Shown one piece after another: positions 30,727 through 39,529 of a stretch of 53,885 bases of DNA. Made by a program: the position numbers and the translations under genes. This DNA is from Chrysochromulina tobinii (Eukaryota > Haptophyta > Prymnesiales > Chrysochromulinaceae). How positions within the stretch are numbered: position 1 is the first letter of the stretch; each line of letters starts with the position of its first letter. Below the pieces are notes generated by a model that had not been told where the DNA came from, made no database searches, and saw nothing but the letters and a program-made list of their open reading frames with translations. The stretch spans positions 1 through 53,885 of the forward strand of contig JWZX01002919.1 of assembly GCA_001275005.1 (NCBI GenBank), given 5' to 3'.

Positions 30727-31322
30727 GCGACGTATGCGCGACGCCGTAGATAGTGCCTTACGACACTAGGGTTAGGCGTTAGCGGTCAAACAGCGGGGGG
30801 CTTTGATTTGCAGCGTGCTGCGCGGCGCACCAGCTGGGATCTCGGCAGCGTGTCCGTGTGCGGCGCGGTGGGATCGACGATCTCGCGGACTCAATCTCAT
30901 TCTTATCGATCATTCTTACTGAGAAAGTTAGCTCAACATCACTCTCGGAGACGCGGTTGGCGTTCGACGTGACCGCGCGCGGGCGGGCGTGTGAGGGCGT
31001 GTGCGAGGACTTGCGTCTTGCGAGCGGACGAATCGTTCCGGTATTTCAGCACACCACGAAAGCACACCCCGCCGGGATTCAGAATTCAGCGATTCAGCAG
31101 TAACAAGCTGTGGGGGGCGTGTGTCAGAGCGGCGGGCGCGAGGGCACACAGTGCCACTCCGATCTCACTCCGATCAGTGGAGGCCTCAGTGGACTGGCCG
31201 CGGGTAGACAGGTAGACACACCGCGACCGCCCCTCTCCATGTGCGTGTCCCTCCCGGACCTCCGCGCAGCCGCGTCCATCACGATCCGGCTAGGATCCTA
31301 GTATCTCAAACTCAACGTAAGC
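30727..31322. other. Convergent intergenic region, about 600 bp
   Basis: This lies between the NudC-like gene and the 3' end of the EGF-repeat gene. A single telomere-like string TAGGGTTAGG occurs near 30767. Otherwise I see no coding frame, RNA or repeat with support. Confidence 0.35.
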
Positions 31323-32798
31323 TCAGCGAGGGCTCAGGGCGAGCTCGTGGTCGTGCTGCCGCTGCTGCTGGACCCACTGTGCCCGACTGGCAAGCTCGGC
31401 TCGCCACCTCGTGCTGGTCGCCTGCGGAAGCGTGGGCTCTATGGGCGTTCCCAGGGGAAGTCGCCTACTGCAGTCGTAGCCGCCCCACCCAGGTGGGCAA
31501 ACGCACGCCACTGCCACCGCGTCCACACGGCATGTGCCCCGCAAGCTGCAAAAGTTTGGACATCTTGCGTCGTGTTGGCATTCGAGCCCCGCCCAGCCGC
31601 TCTCGCACGCGCATTCTCCTTTCTCGCACTGACCATGCCCAGAGCAGCTCCCACGACAGCCAAAGACTTGGCAGCCCTCCCCCAGCCAAGGATCCTCGCA
31701 CTCGCAAGCTCCGCTGAGCAGGCACCTGCCGTGTCCGGAGCACGCGTACGAATCCCCTCCGACTGCCCCCGGGCATGCCGGCGGCGAGGGCGGCGGTGGT
31801 GGCGGGCAAGGCGGCGGCGAAGGCGGCGGCGGCGAGGGAGGTGGTGGCGAAGGCGGCGGCGGCGGGCTGGGTGGCGGTGGGAAGGGTGAGGGGCTTGGCG
31901 GCGGCGAAGGCGGCGGCGGCGGCGAGGGCGGTGGGCTAGGTGGCGGCGGCGGGCTCGGTGGCGGCGGAGATGGGGGCGGCGGTGGAGATGGGGGCGGGGA
32001 GGGCGGCGGCGGTGGCGAGGGTGAAGGAGAAGGTGGCGGTGGTGAGGGCGGCGGCGTTTCAGTGCAGGCAGCTCCCGCCCAGCCGCCATGGCACACGCAC
32101 GTGCCGCTGCTGCTGTTGGTCGCATCGAGCATGCATGTGCCGTGGCCGCTGCATGAGGCACCAGCTACCCCCGAGGGGCACACGTCAGACGCGCAGTGTG
32201 GGCTCACCCGCCAGCCCAGCTCGCACTCACAGCGCCCATCGACGCACGCGCCGTGGCCATAACAGTCGTACGGGCAGCGTTTCACGTCGCACGCGGCGCC
32301 CGTCCACCCACGGTCACAGGTGCACACGCCGCCTCTCGTGCAATTGCCGTTGCCGGAGCATCCCATCGGACATGAGGGGGCCGAACAATTGGTATCTCCC
32401 CACCCACGATCGCAATTACACACGCCGCCGAGGCAGGTGCCGTGGCCGCTGCAGTGCGCAGGGCACGTATCAATATCGCACGCAGCACCACTCCACCCCT
32501 GCGTGCAAACACACTGGCCGCTCACGCAGAGACCGCGGCCAAGGAGCGCCCCGCAACCCCGCGATGCGCCCGCGGGAAAGTGCCCAGGGCAGGTGTCGAT
32601 ATCACAAGCCGGCGGCAGCCAGCCGATGTCGCATCTGCAAATTCCAATGTGGCAAGTTGCGTGCCCTGTGCAAAGCATGTGCTCACAAGCGTCAACCGAG
32701 CAATCCTCCGAAGCCCAGCCCCGCTCACAGCGACACCTCCCGTTGACGAGGCTGCCTCGACCCGAGCAAATAATCTTGGCATCCAAACTTTCAACCAA
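31323..32798 (-). CDS. Secreted EGF-repeat protein with Ser-Pro/polyproline linker (5' end incomplete)
   Basis: About 491 codons of open frame, with no in-frame ATG near its start. The frame stays open upstream to a TAA near 32910 and contains a hydrophobic run (PLTLPPALALVES) that may be the end of a signal peptide, so a 5' exon is missing from the model. Seven tenascin-type EGF-like modules (C..G.G.C....C.C..GW.G..C) are followed by about 100 residues of PPPSPPP repeats (about 31780-32060) and then three more EGF modules. Tenascin-like EGF modules mediate adhesion, and SPPP stretches are typical hydroxyproline-O-glycosylated wall or extracellular-matrix linkers in algae. There is no membrane span or GPI signal at the C-terminus, which ends in a Gln/Arg/His-rich tail. 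It is probably an extracellular protein. Confidence 0.8.
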   Translation of the reverse strand: MVESLDAKIICSGRGSLVNGRCRCERGWASEDCSVDACEHMLCTGHATCHIGICRCDIGWLPPACDIDTCPGHFPAGASRGCGALLGRGLCVSGQCVCTQGWSGAACDIDTCPAHCSGHGTCLGGVCNCDRGWGDTNCSAPSCPMGCSGNGNCTRGGVCTCDRGWTGAACDVKRCPYDCYGHGACVDGRCECELGWRVSPHCASDVCPSGVAGASCSGHGTCMLDATNSSSGTCVCHGGWAGAACTETPPPSPPPPSPSPSPPPPPSPPPSPPPPPSPPPPSPPPPPSPPPSPPPPPSPPPSPSPFPPPPSPPPPPSPPPPSPPPPSPPPCPPPPPPSPPACPGAVGGDSYACSGHGRCLLSGACECEDPWLGEGCQVFGCRGSCSGHGQCEKGECACESGWAGLECQHDARCPNFCSLRGTCRVDAVAVACVCPPGWGGYDCSRRLPLGTPIEPTLPQATSTRWRAELASRAQWVQQQRQHDHELALSPR

Positions 32799-33001
32799 AG
32801 CAAGCGCCGGCGGAAGCGTCAGAGGTGCGGAAGGGCAACTTATGAGCGACCGACCGGCCGAAACTGCATCGCGTCGAGAAAATTCCCGACGAAACTCGCC
32901 AGATTACTCCATCGGAAAACTGCTGGGCTTTCAACTGGATTGTCAGTTTCGTCGAGCTGAATGCGTGACGTGGCCGCTAGCGATTTCTAGAAACGCGCAA
33001 A

Positions 33002-33671
33002 ATGCTTCGTCGGCCGTGGCTTGTACTGTTCATCGCCGTCCTTCCGTCATCATCTGAGGCAGCAGCGGCCCAGTGCACGGCGACAGCCACGTGGCCCGAC
33101 GGCACTGAAATCGTGCGGTGAGCAAGGAATCAGCGCCAGAGCGGCCTCATGATCCATGCCTGGCTCTTGACGGTGCTGCGATGCTGTCTGCTGCCACAGG
33201 GAGTGCATCGTGGAGGGCGAGGGCAAGGCCAAACGGTCCGTAGCGTCTAATAGCGTCACCGACGAGGAGATGGCGTGGCTCAAGAATACTCGCTGGCTTT
33301 GGAACAACTGGAGGGAGGTGATCTTAAAGGGAGATGGCACTTTCCTTGCGCCAGCTGAGGACTGCGAGAGCGACGGGAATCCAAAGTGCCGATGGAGCGC
33401 GGCGGACGACCAAATCATCGTCAAGTGCGCGCCATGCGCCACGCGATTGCACCACCCCGTAGCCTGCACCGTATGATCGACGCCGCCGCCTCGGCACTGA
33501 TGATGAGCGACACTTTCACCACTGCACTTGACCATTGTGATGTCTTGTCTTGGGAGCGCTCGCAGCTTCGGCGGTGCCGGCGCTCACACGCTCACGGTGA
33601 CATCTGATCAGCTGATATCGGGCTTCCGCGATTCTGATAGCGATCCAGTGCAAGCGCAGCGCGTGGGTTAA
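33002..33671 (+). CDS. Small secreted Trp-rich protein, three exons
   Basis: Exons 33002-33117, 33200-33424, 33566-33671; introns 33118-33199 (GTGAGC..CAG) and 33425-33565 (GTGCGC..CAG) keep frame, giving 148 aa. Exon 1 encodes a clean signal peptide (MLRRPWLVLFIAVLPSSSEA). Exon 2 contains WLKNTRWLWNNWREVILKGD and GTFLAPAEDC with PKCRW further on; the second junction gives QIIV|NFGGAGAHTLTV. The pattern W-x-W-x-NW....DG-F-AP..C....W....I-V-x-G-x-AG-H-TL looks like a compact beta-rich lumenal domain that I have the impression recurs in protist secretory proteins, but I cannot name a family. It is divergent from the EGF-repeat gene. The model rests on frame continuity and the signal peptide; no transcript was available. 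Confidence 0.68.
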
Positions 33672-34968
33672 CGTCCTAACGACGCACAGCGCCAACAACA
33701 AAATCATTGTGCCGACTGACTTCGAGACGGTCGCATCAGACACGCACATGGCTCGACGCTACCTGCTCCGCTCGCTACTGGCGGCCACGAGGGATCGGCC
33801 TAGTTCCTAGTTCACGTACACATCCGAATCGGAACCCATATGTTTCGGCGGGTTCGCACAATATGTGTTCCTTTCACCGAAACTTGAACATGTTCCTCCT
33901 TGGTAGGCTTTCATGCTTGACACTTTTCGTTTCTTTCGCGCGTTCACAGCCTATGACTTGACTTGACTTGACTTCGAACTTGAGAAAACATGAAAACATG
34001 CAGAGGACCACAAAAGCTTCGCTACTGCATCGCGCACACAAACATATGGGCCCAGGGGGCGAGGGCTGGGGACCCGCTTTAATCCTTCGGTGGAACAACC
34101 AGGTTGCCTGGATTACGGTCTGTGAACCGCTAAACGCGCGCATTCCACCCTAGAAACATTTACCGCCGGCATCGGTGCGAGGCAGCAGCCTCTGTGGGTT
34201 ACGCACACGCACTAGGCGGGGAGGCGACGATGGCGGGGCGCAGCGCGTGGAGACTAGATGGCGAGGCGCGGCGCGTGGAGACAATCGCGCCGTCGTCGCC
34301 TCCCCCGGTTCTGCTCGGATGCCGTCCCACATCGCCCTTGCAATGCACCGACGCTTCCTGTTGCTTCCGTGCCCGTCGGGGCGGCGTTGAAGACGCCGGC
34401 GGCATCGAACCTGCGTGCACCGACGCGCCCGATGGCGCGCGCCCCCCGTGGGGAACGCAAAGACGCACTCGACACTGTCGCATTACGACGGTGTCGAGCA
34501 CAAGTGGCTTCCATCGCCGCCGCCGCCGCCGCCGCCGCCGCCTCTGTGGGCGTCAAGCCGCAGGCCGAGGCACCACTTTCGGCGCCGGTTGCGCCGCGCG
34601 GCGCGCTGCGTCGGCGCCTTCGCCGCCGCACCTGCACAGGACGCGCGCGCGCTCCGCGCCATCGATCCGTGCTGCGCTTGCACGAGCTGGCCCGATTAAG
34701 AGTCCGAGAGCAGCTCCTCCGCAGCGCGCGCGCATCAAGGCGCGCGGCGGCGAAAGGGGCGGGCAAGTCGATGGCACATGGAGAGATGGTTGGTGAGCAG
34801 CGCCGTCCTCCGACGCGCCTGGAGCCGGCCGCAGCGGGGCGGAGGCGCGCATCGCGCGGTCGCAAAAAAGGTTGCACGGACGCACGAATTAAAGGGGGTC
34901 CGAGCCAGTACCCTGAAAGGCTGCTGCGCTCGCCTTTTTCAGGGTCCCCAGGATTAACGAAGGGCGAC
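33672..34968. other. Long intergenic or 5' region upstream of the RING gene
   Basis: 33672-34200 is moderately AT-rich and contains four ACTTG units (33956-33974). 34200-34940 is extremely GC-rich, with imperfect direct repeats (GCGCGTGGAGAC, twice, at about 34238 and 34274). An open frame from 34258 runs into the RING gene, but its Ala/Arg-rich sequence looks like translated GC bias. The T-rich tract and CAG at about 34935-34942 would make a good splice acceptor, so a 5' exon of the RING gene may lie in here. Confidence 0.35.
33956..33974. repeat. ACTTG pentanucleotide microsatellite
   Basis: About four ACTTG units. A related, degenerate run of the same motif (ACTTGACTTG...) is found at about 38688-38725, upstream of the secreted-protein gene at 38774. 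Confidence 0.8.
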
Positions 34969-36012
34969 ATGGAGAGTTTTCTCACGGTCGTGCAGTGCCG
35001 CCGCGACGCGGCCGCCTCACGGCCATTGCCGACCGACGACGCCTTGGCGACCTTAGAGCTGCACGGTGCCGTCTGCCAAATAGGTGCCGAGGACAACCAG
35101 CTCGGCAGTGGCACGAGCCATGATGAGGAGTGCGTCATCTGCTTCGACGCGATCGCGGAGCGATTAGTGCTGCCCTGCGAATGCCGCGTTTCCTATTGCC
35201 TTGGGTGCTGGGACCGTGCGCTTGCCGCCTCGTTCAACAGCAGCGGACGAGCGCGCTGCCCAACCTGCCGGACCCCAGTGCGAGTGAATTTTGACCCAGA
35301 GGCCGCGGGAGGACGTGGTCGCCTCGTCTTCAGTGCGGAGAACGAGGGCGACGAGAGCGAAGAACGCTCCGATGTGGTCAATAGGCTCGCGGAGCAGGCA
35401 GCGCCACTGATGACGCGGTTACTGCGGTTGCATGGTGAGACTCATCCATTACTTCGTCCGATGGCGCGCGACCCTGCTGGCTCATTAGCGTCGCGACCTG
35501 TATCACATCTCAAGGCGCTCCTACAACACGTGGGCGGCGACCCGGCGGGCTGCGTTGTAAAGGCCGACATCATCGACCGCTTGCTCTTAAGGGTTGGGGG
35601 TGCGCCGCAGCTGGCCGCAGAATGCGCCGCGCTCGGATTGCGCCCCGACAGCCCCGACATCCTTGAGCTCGACGGCGGAAGCACCAACAGCCTGTGCTTG
35701 CGCTGCGTGTGCGGGGGCAACATGAAGAGGTTGTCGGGGCGAGCACGGTGCCGCCAGTTGATAAGCGGCTTTGGGCAGCAGCTCGAGCCGCAGCAGCTCG
35801 AGTTCTGGCTAGACCAGCTGATGAGAGCAGGGAGTAGGATGGTCGTTTGCGACCTTTGCGACGAGCATCTGTCACCGGACGCGCCGGTGTACACGTGCGG
35901 CAACGAGGACTCCACAATCCTCCACCCGACGACGTACGACTGTTGCGAGTCATGCTACGTGCGGTACGCCGTCGAGGGGCGCGAGGACAATCTGGCGACG
36001 GCCCGACGGTAG
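34969..36012 (+). CDS. RING-type zinc-finger protein, probable E3 ubiquitin ligase
   Basis: 347 aa from the ATG at 34969; the frame is open upstream to 34258 but that part is Arg/Ala-rich and unconserved-looking. The zinc finger CVICFDAIAERLVLPCEC, then YCLGCW and CPTCRTPV, is a cross-brace RING in which all eight ligands are Cys (C-x2-C...C-x-C-x4-C-x2-C...C-x2-C), unlike the usual C3HC4. A helical segment with LKALLQHVGGDPAGCVVKAD resembles a SAP-like or short helix-turn-helix module found in some RING proteins. The C-terminus has two more Cys clusters: LCLRCVCGG and CDLCDEHLSPDAP...CGN...CCESCYVRY, the latter like a ZZ-type finger. E2 recruitment and ubiquitin transfer are expected from the RING; the substrate is unknown. 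Confidence 0.72.
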   Translation: MESFLTVVQCRRDAAASRPLPTDDALATLELHGAVCQIGAEDNQLGSGTSHDEECVICFDAIAERLVLPCECRVSYCLGCWDRALAASFNSSGRARCPTCRTPVRVNFDPEAAGGRGRLVFSAENEGDESEERSDVVNRLAEQAAPLMTRLLRLHGETHPLLRPMARDPAGSLASRPVSHLKALLQHVGGDPAGCVVKADIIDRLLLRVGGAPQLAAECAALGLRPDSPDILELDGGSTNSLCLRCVCGGNMKRLSGRARCRQLISGFGQQLEPQQLEFWLDQLMRAGSRMVVCDLCDEHLSPDAPVYTCGNEDSTILHPTTYDCCESCYVRYAVEGREDNLATARR

Positions 36013-36361
36013 CTCTCACGGCTGGGAGTTACACTTACAGTCGAGTAAGGCTGGGCGTTCGGTTCGGAACGGACATGGTTTTGGTTAATAAGAAATGGAC
36101 GCGTGCTCGTGTCGTGACAAAATCCCTCACGTGAATTTGAAAGGTTGCGGACTACCCGGGTATATCTCAATGCACATTGGTACATATCGTTCTAGTACCG
36201 GAACACCGTACACGCTTTGTATGCCCCTGGGGGAGACCCCCTTGCCACGTGTACGCTGCCAGTTGGCGTTGTTTACTTACTTACTTACTTACTTACTATC
36301 GTTCTAGTACCGCGGTATCTTCAATCTTCCGGTAGGTTCCGCGCGCGCCTTCATTTCGCTA
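36013..36361. other. Repeat-containing intergenic stretch
   Basis: This contains a 16-bp perfect direct repeat (36185-36200 and 36297-36312) that brackets about 96 bp ending in a TTAC microsatellite (36273-36296). No gene is seen. It leads directly into dispersed-repeat copy 1. Confidence 0.5.
36185..36312. repeat. 16-bp direct repeats flanking a TTAC microsatellite
   Basis: TATCGTTCTAGTACCG occurs at 36185-36200 and 36297-36312, with no mismatch. Between them lie a GGGGGAGACCCCC-like GC patch and (TTAC)6 at 36273-36296. The arrangement could be a target-site duplication around a small insertion, or a local duplication. Confidence 0.75.
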
Positions 36362-36732
36362 ACATTTCGCCGACCGCCTTCCATTCGTGCCGCCTTCGAG
36401 CACAGGGGTCAGAACAGCCGGGGTCAGGGCACGCGCGGGAGGCGCTCTGGGAGGGGGTGGCTTGGGGTGGCGGCAGAGGGTCGGGTCGCTGGGGGCGGCC
36501 TCTTCTGAGTCGACCGCGGGGAGCGGTCGGCTCCGGGGCTGCGGCTGTTGAGTCGGCCGCGGTTTCGTCACGGTTTCGGTCGTCGTGCGGTCGTGCGTGA
36601 GGCATGGTGTGGGTGCGTTGGTGTGTTGGGATGGTTGTGAGGTTCGTTTGTGTGATCCGTGTGCCCGTCTGCGCCCGTGCGCCCCGTGTGTGTCCCGTGA
36701 GTGTCCCGGCTCCCCCGGTGTGTCTTTTTACC
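36362..36732 (+). repeat. Dispersed repeat, copy 1
   Basis: A about 371-bp stretch with a close relative at 52074-52370 in the same orientation. Shared from left to right: ACATTTCGCCGACCGC; GGAGGCGCTCTGGGAG; a about 60-bp almost identical core containing CTCTTCTGAGTCG and two copies of GAGTCGGCCGCGG-like sequence; GGATGGTTGTGAGGTTCGT; a degenerate GTCCCGTGTG-rich segment; and a shared end CCCCGGTGT(GT)CTTTTTACC. It ends 63 bp before the ATG at 36796. Frames open on the minus strand of both copies differ in reading frame, so it is probably non-coding. Confidence 0.85.
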
Positions 36733-36795
36733 TTCGTCTCCTTCACGTTCCTTCTTCACGACGGAATACCTGCACCGAGAGTGTGAAACATCGGA

Positions 36796-37329
36796 ATGCC
36801 TGCACCAGGGGTGCTTGCGCTCTTCGTGCTGGCCGGTTCAACATTAGCTGGATTGGCCATGGCAAACTACTACGTAAAGCAGTTGGGTGGCTTGCAACAT
36901 CTTGGCAAGCTTGCAATTCTTTCTTTCACTCTGTGTGTGGTATCTGCCACCTTCTGGGCGTGGGCCTCATATAAGCTGCTCGCATTGCACGACGCGGACC
37001 TTGGCGTGGTCTCATTCCTCATCGCATTCACGATGTCATACCGTACTTGTGACCTGTGTGCCGTCCAGGTGTCTCGCGTGTCGTCTCGCCGGCGAGCGCC
37101 ACTCTCTCAGCAGCGCACACTCCACCCTCTGGCGCTGATAGTGGTTGTGGTGAATTACCTCTGCGTCTTGCTGATGATCGACGGGCTTCCGAGCACTTTT
37201 CAACTGTACCTGCTCATCGGTGCTGTTTACTGGACTGGCGCAGCTGCGGGAATCTGGATGTTGCTCAGCGACGAGAATGTGGAGCGTCTGCCCCTGATCG
37301 ACAGCGGTAGCGGGGGGCCCGGGGGCTAA
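36796..37329 (+). CDS. Small multi-pass membrane protein
   Basis: 177 aa. Hydrophobic spans lie at about residues 5-26, 38-64, 69-81 (weak), 111-129 and 133-156, suggesting four to five membrane segments, with a basic cytosolic-looking loop (RVSSRRRAP) between the third and fourth. The C-terminus NVERLPLIDSGSG is acidic and short. No family is recognised. The loop region between residues 82 and 108 coincides with GT/AG strings (after YRT and CAG at 37067-37069), so a small intron there that would remove part of the loop is possible. Translation starts 63 bp after dispersed-repeat copy 1. Confidence 0.6.
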   Translation: MPAPGVLALFVLAGSTLAGLAMANYYVKQLGGLQHLGKLAILSFTLCVVSATFWAWASYKLLALHDADLGVVSFLIAFTMSYRTCDLCAVQVSRVSSRRRAPLSQQRTLHPLALIVVVVNYLCVLLMIDGLPSTFQLYLLIGAVYWTGAAAGIWMLLSDENVERLPLIDSGSGGPGG

Positions 37330-37655
37330 ACGTCACCTGATCATAGGGAAGCCGACGTTCAAAGGTGACTAGGTGAGAGCGGAGAGCGACCGAGGCGGGA
37401 GTTTATGTTAGGCGACAGAGCGCACCGACAAGGCGTCGTCTCCATCACGCACCCATGAACGCACACGAACACCGAGCACGCACCGACGCGACCCGCACCC
37501 GGAGAGAACCGGCCGCGAGCGCGTGCGACCACGCGTTGCCGCCACCTCCCTCCCTTGTGGGCTCTCTGACGCCCGGGCGCGCGCGATCGGCCTTGCCAGA
37601 GGATCTTCCGGGAAACAGGGCTGCGCGAAGCTCGTCAAATCGTCCTGCGATGGCT
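37330..37655. other. Convergent intergenic region
   Basis: This lies between the 3' ends of the membrane-protein gene and the next minus-strand gene. The GC-rich 37440-37600 part is open in several frames without domain content. Confidence 0.35.
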
Positions 37656-38588
37656 CTACAGCTTATGCTGCCCAAGGTCGATTAAGTTCTCGGCTCGGAC
37701 GCTGACCACCTTACCGTCCTTCAAGGTCACTTGGTAGCGCTCTTTGGGCTCATGGAAGCCCGAGAGACGACCCTCCAGTCCGTTGAGCTGCTCACCAGCC
37801 GCGGAGGTGAGCCCATGGATGAGCACGCGCGCATCCTTCGGCAGCCGCGTGGATGCTACTGGCTTCGGCGCCGGCGCATTCGGCATGTCGTCACCCTTCA
37901 GGCGGATGTCAACGTCGATGTTGCCCTCGAGGCCCTCGAAGCACTGCTCGGCCGAGAAGATGTGGATGTCGTTGAGCACCTTGAGCGACGTCTGGCCATC
38001 ACTATCGACGGTCACCTGAGACACATCCTTAACCGTCACCTCTGCGCCTCCCTTCTTCTTCGAGTACGCCTTGAGAAATGGCTTGAGGATGGCCTCGGCA
38101 AAGGGCTTGGCCATCTGCTTCTCACTTAGCGTCAGCTTAAGCATCACGCTATTGCATTCCACGCGAACGACGACTCCGTCGGCCCCATGCATGCTTGCCG
38201 TGATTTGGCTCCGCTCGTCTGCGATGGCGAGGCATGTTGGCATGATTTGCACCTTTTCTCGAATCTTTTCCACGTAAACTATGCATCGCTTTCCGTAGAA
38301 GCCCTCAACTGTGCCAAGCTGCCCGTTGAGCTCGGGTTTCTTCTCTACGTCAGCAATACGGACCCTCGAGCCCACAACAAAGCCACCGAATTCTTCGGCA
38401 ACTTCGAGCGCCTCCAGCTTGAGTGCAAGCGCTTCCCTCATGTCGTCGATCAGGACATTGTACCGGCCCGTATCCTGGCTCAGGCTCTCGACCGTGCCAA
38501 GTGAACCGTTGAGCTCCGGGCGCGCTTTGAGCCCAACGATGCGCACGCGTGCACCTGAGGTTACGGCGTCGTTGATGCCGTTGCCCAT
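37656..38588 (-). CDS. Protein with three SH3/KOW-like LNG repeats
   Basis: 310 aa. Three about 35-residue beta-type modules share the pattern G-x-R-V-R-I-x-G-L......LNG-x-x-G-x-V/L-x-x-F......R-Y-x-V: residues about 12-45 (GARVRIVGLKARPELNG), 73-107 (GSRVRIADVEKKPELNG) and near the C-terminus (DARVLIHGLTSAAGEQLNG). Such modules are frequent in algal proteins, often with ankyrin or MYND domains, and resemble KOW/Tudor-like SH3 barrels. The middle (about 125-235) is different: CNSVMLKLTLSEKQMAKPFAEAIL followed by strands alternating with acidic loops, a possible separate alpha/beta domain of no recognised family. No signal peptide, so likely cytosolic. Its start lies 185 bp from the divergent start at 38774. 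Confidence 0.68.
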   Translation of the reverse strand: MGNGINDAVTSGARVRIVGLKARPELNGSLGTVESLSQDTGRYNVLIDDMREALALKLEALEVAEEFGGFVVGSRVRIADVEKKPELNGQLGTVEGFYGKRCIVYVEKIREKVQIMPTCLAIADERSQITASMHGADGVVVRVECNSVMLKLTLSEKQMAKPFAEAILKPFLKAYSKKKGGAEVTVKDVSQVTVDSDGQTSLKVLNDIHIFSAEQCFEGLEGNIDVDIRLKGDDMPNAPAPKPVASTRLPKDARVLIHGLTSAAGEQLNGLEGRLSGFHEPKERYQVTLKDGKVVSVRAENLIDLGQHKL

Positions 38589-38773
38589 TCACAAGCCCAT
38601 TTTGTTCGAAGCCCATTGCCAAATTCAGTTTTCTCGCGAGTTGGCATTACATGTACGAGTTCTTGTGGTCAAGGCAAATCAAGTATTGACTTGAACTTGA
38701 CTTGTCTTGTTAGTTGACTTGACTAGACTTTTCGAATTGAGTTAACTTGTTAACAGCTCGCTGATTTTTCGCC

Positions 38774-39529
38774 ATGAAGGCGACTGTCTTGTTGCTCCTC
38801 CTCGCGATCGCGAAACCTTCAGCGGCTATCGAGGCGCTGCTCGCCGAAGGCAACCCTTATGATAATGCCGTGCACATGACTGCGACGTGCTGCCCTGCGC
38901 AGGCGCTGCCACCAACGGCGTTGCTCGCTGATGCAGCACTCCTCAGGCTCCAGACGGACACCTTTGTTGGGAAGCGCACACGCCAGCATTACGGACACCC
39001 CGTCGAGGTGTTCACCTTCAAGCAGCCCCAAAGACTGTCGTATCGAGAGCTCGGCTTCGATCTAGCACTCGTTGACGCGGCCGGAGTCGACCCGACTGGT
39101 CTCGTTGAAGTGCCTGCTGAGCCGGCCGAGGCTGTGGACTCCTGGTTTCCCGACTATGCTTGGTCGCACTACGTCGTGTGCGTCGCGGCCGGCGGTTACG
39201 CGCCCAAGCACCTCGGATGGAGGTTTTCGCGCAAAGGCAGCGCCACCGGCTTCGGTCCGGAGTCGTTCGTTGCTATGATCGTCCGTGCCGAACATGAGGA
39301 GGAGAAGCTAGTTGGTGCCGTGCAGGACAGTGAGCCCCTCTCCGTCGCCGTCGCAGTATCGTCGGGCGGCGCCTACGACCAGCACGCCGTGCACAACGCC
39401 GATGCGTTGGAAGAGGTGGAGGACAAAGTGGAGACGATGGTGCCGCTGCCGGTCGGCATCGATGCTCCTGGATGGCTTGTGAAGATGATGGTCGCGATCA
39501 CGGCGCGGTCGGTGCCATCGAGCAGCTGA
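38774..39529 (+). CDS. Secreted or lumenal protein of unknown family
   Basis: 251 aa with a signal peptide (MKATVLLLLLAIAKPSAA), predicted cleavage near residue 18. The mature part includes a Cys pair (TCCP), a globular-looking middle with WFPDYAWSHYVVCVAAGGYA and HLGWRFSRKGS, and an acidic C-terminal region before a final hydrophobic stretch (WLVKMMVAITARS), too short for a confident membrane span. I cannot assign a family. The ACTTG-like degenerate repeats immediately upstream sit in the shared promoter with the SH3/KOW-like gene. Confidence 0.6.
   Translation: MKATVLLLLLAIAKPSAAIEALLAEGNPYDNAVHMTATCCPAQALPPTALLADAALLRLQTDTFVGKRTRQHYGHPVEVFTFKQPQRLSYRELGFDLALVDAAGVDPTGLVEVPAEPAEAVDSWFPDYAWSHYVVCVAAGGYAPKHLGWRFSRKGSATGFGPESFVAMIVRAEHEEEKLVGAVQDSEPLSVAVAVSSGGAYDQHAVHNADALEEVEDKVETMVPLPVGIDAPGWLVKMMVAITARSVPSSS

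Noticed and set aside
30760-30780. Telomere repeat
   Set aside because: Only about one and a half TTAGGG-like units, so chance is enough.
34258-34968. N-terminal extension of the RING protein from 34258
   Set aside because: Low-complexity Arg/Ala sequence in GC-extreme DNA, with a likely splice acceptor at about 34942; not reported as coding.
36351-36759. Protein-coding gene on the minus strand of dispersed-repeat copy 1 (and similarly in copy 2)
   Set aside because: Conserved peptide stretches appear in different frames in the two copies and indels are not multiples of three, so the similarity is at DNA level.
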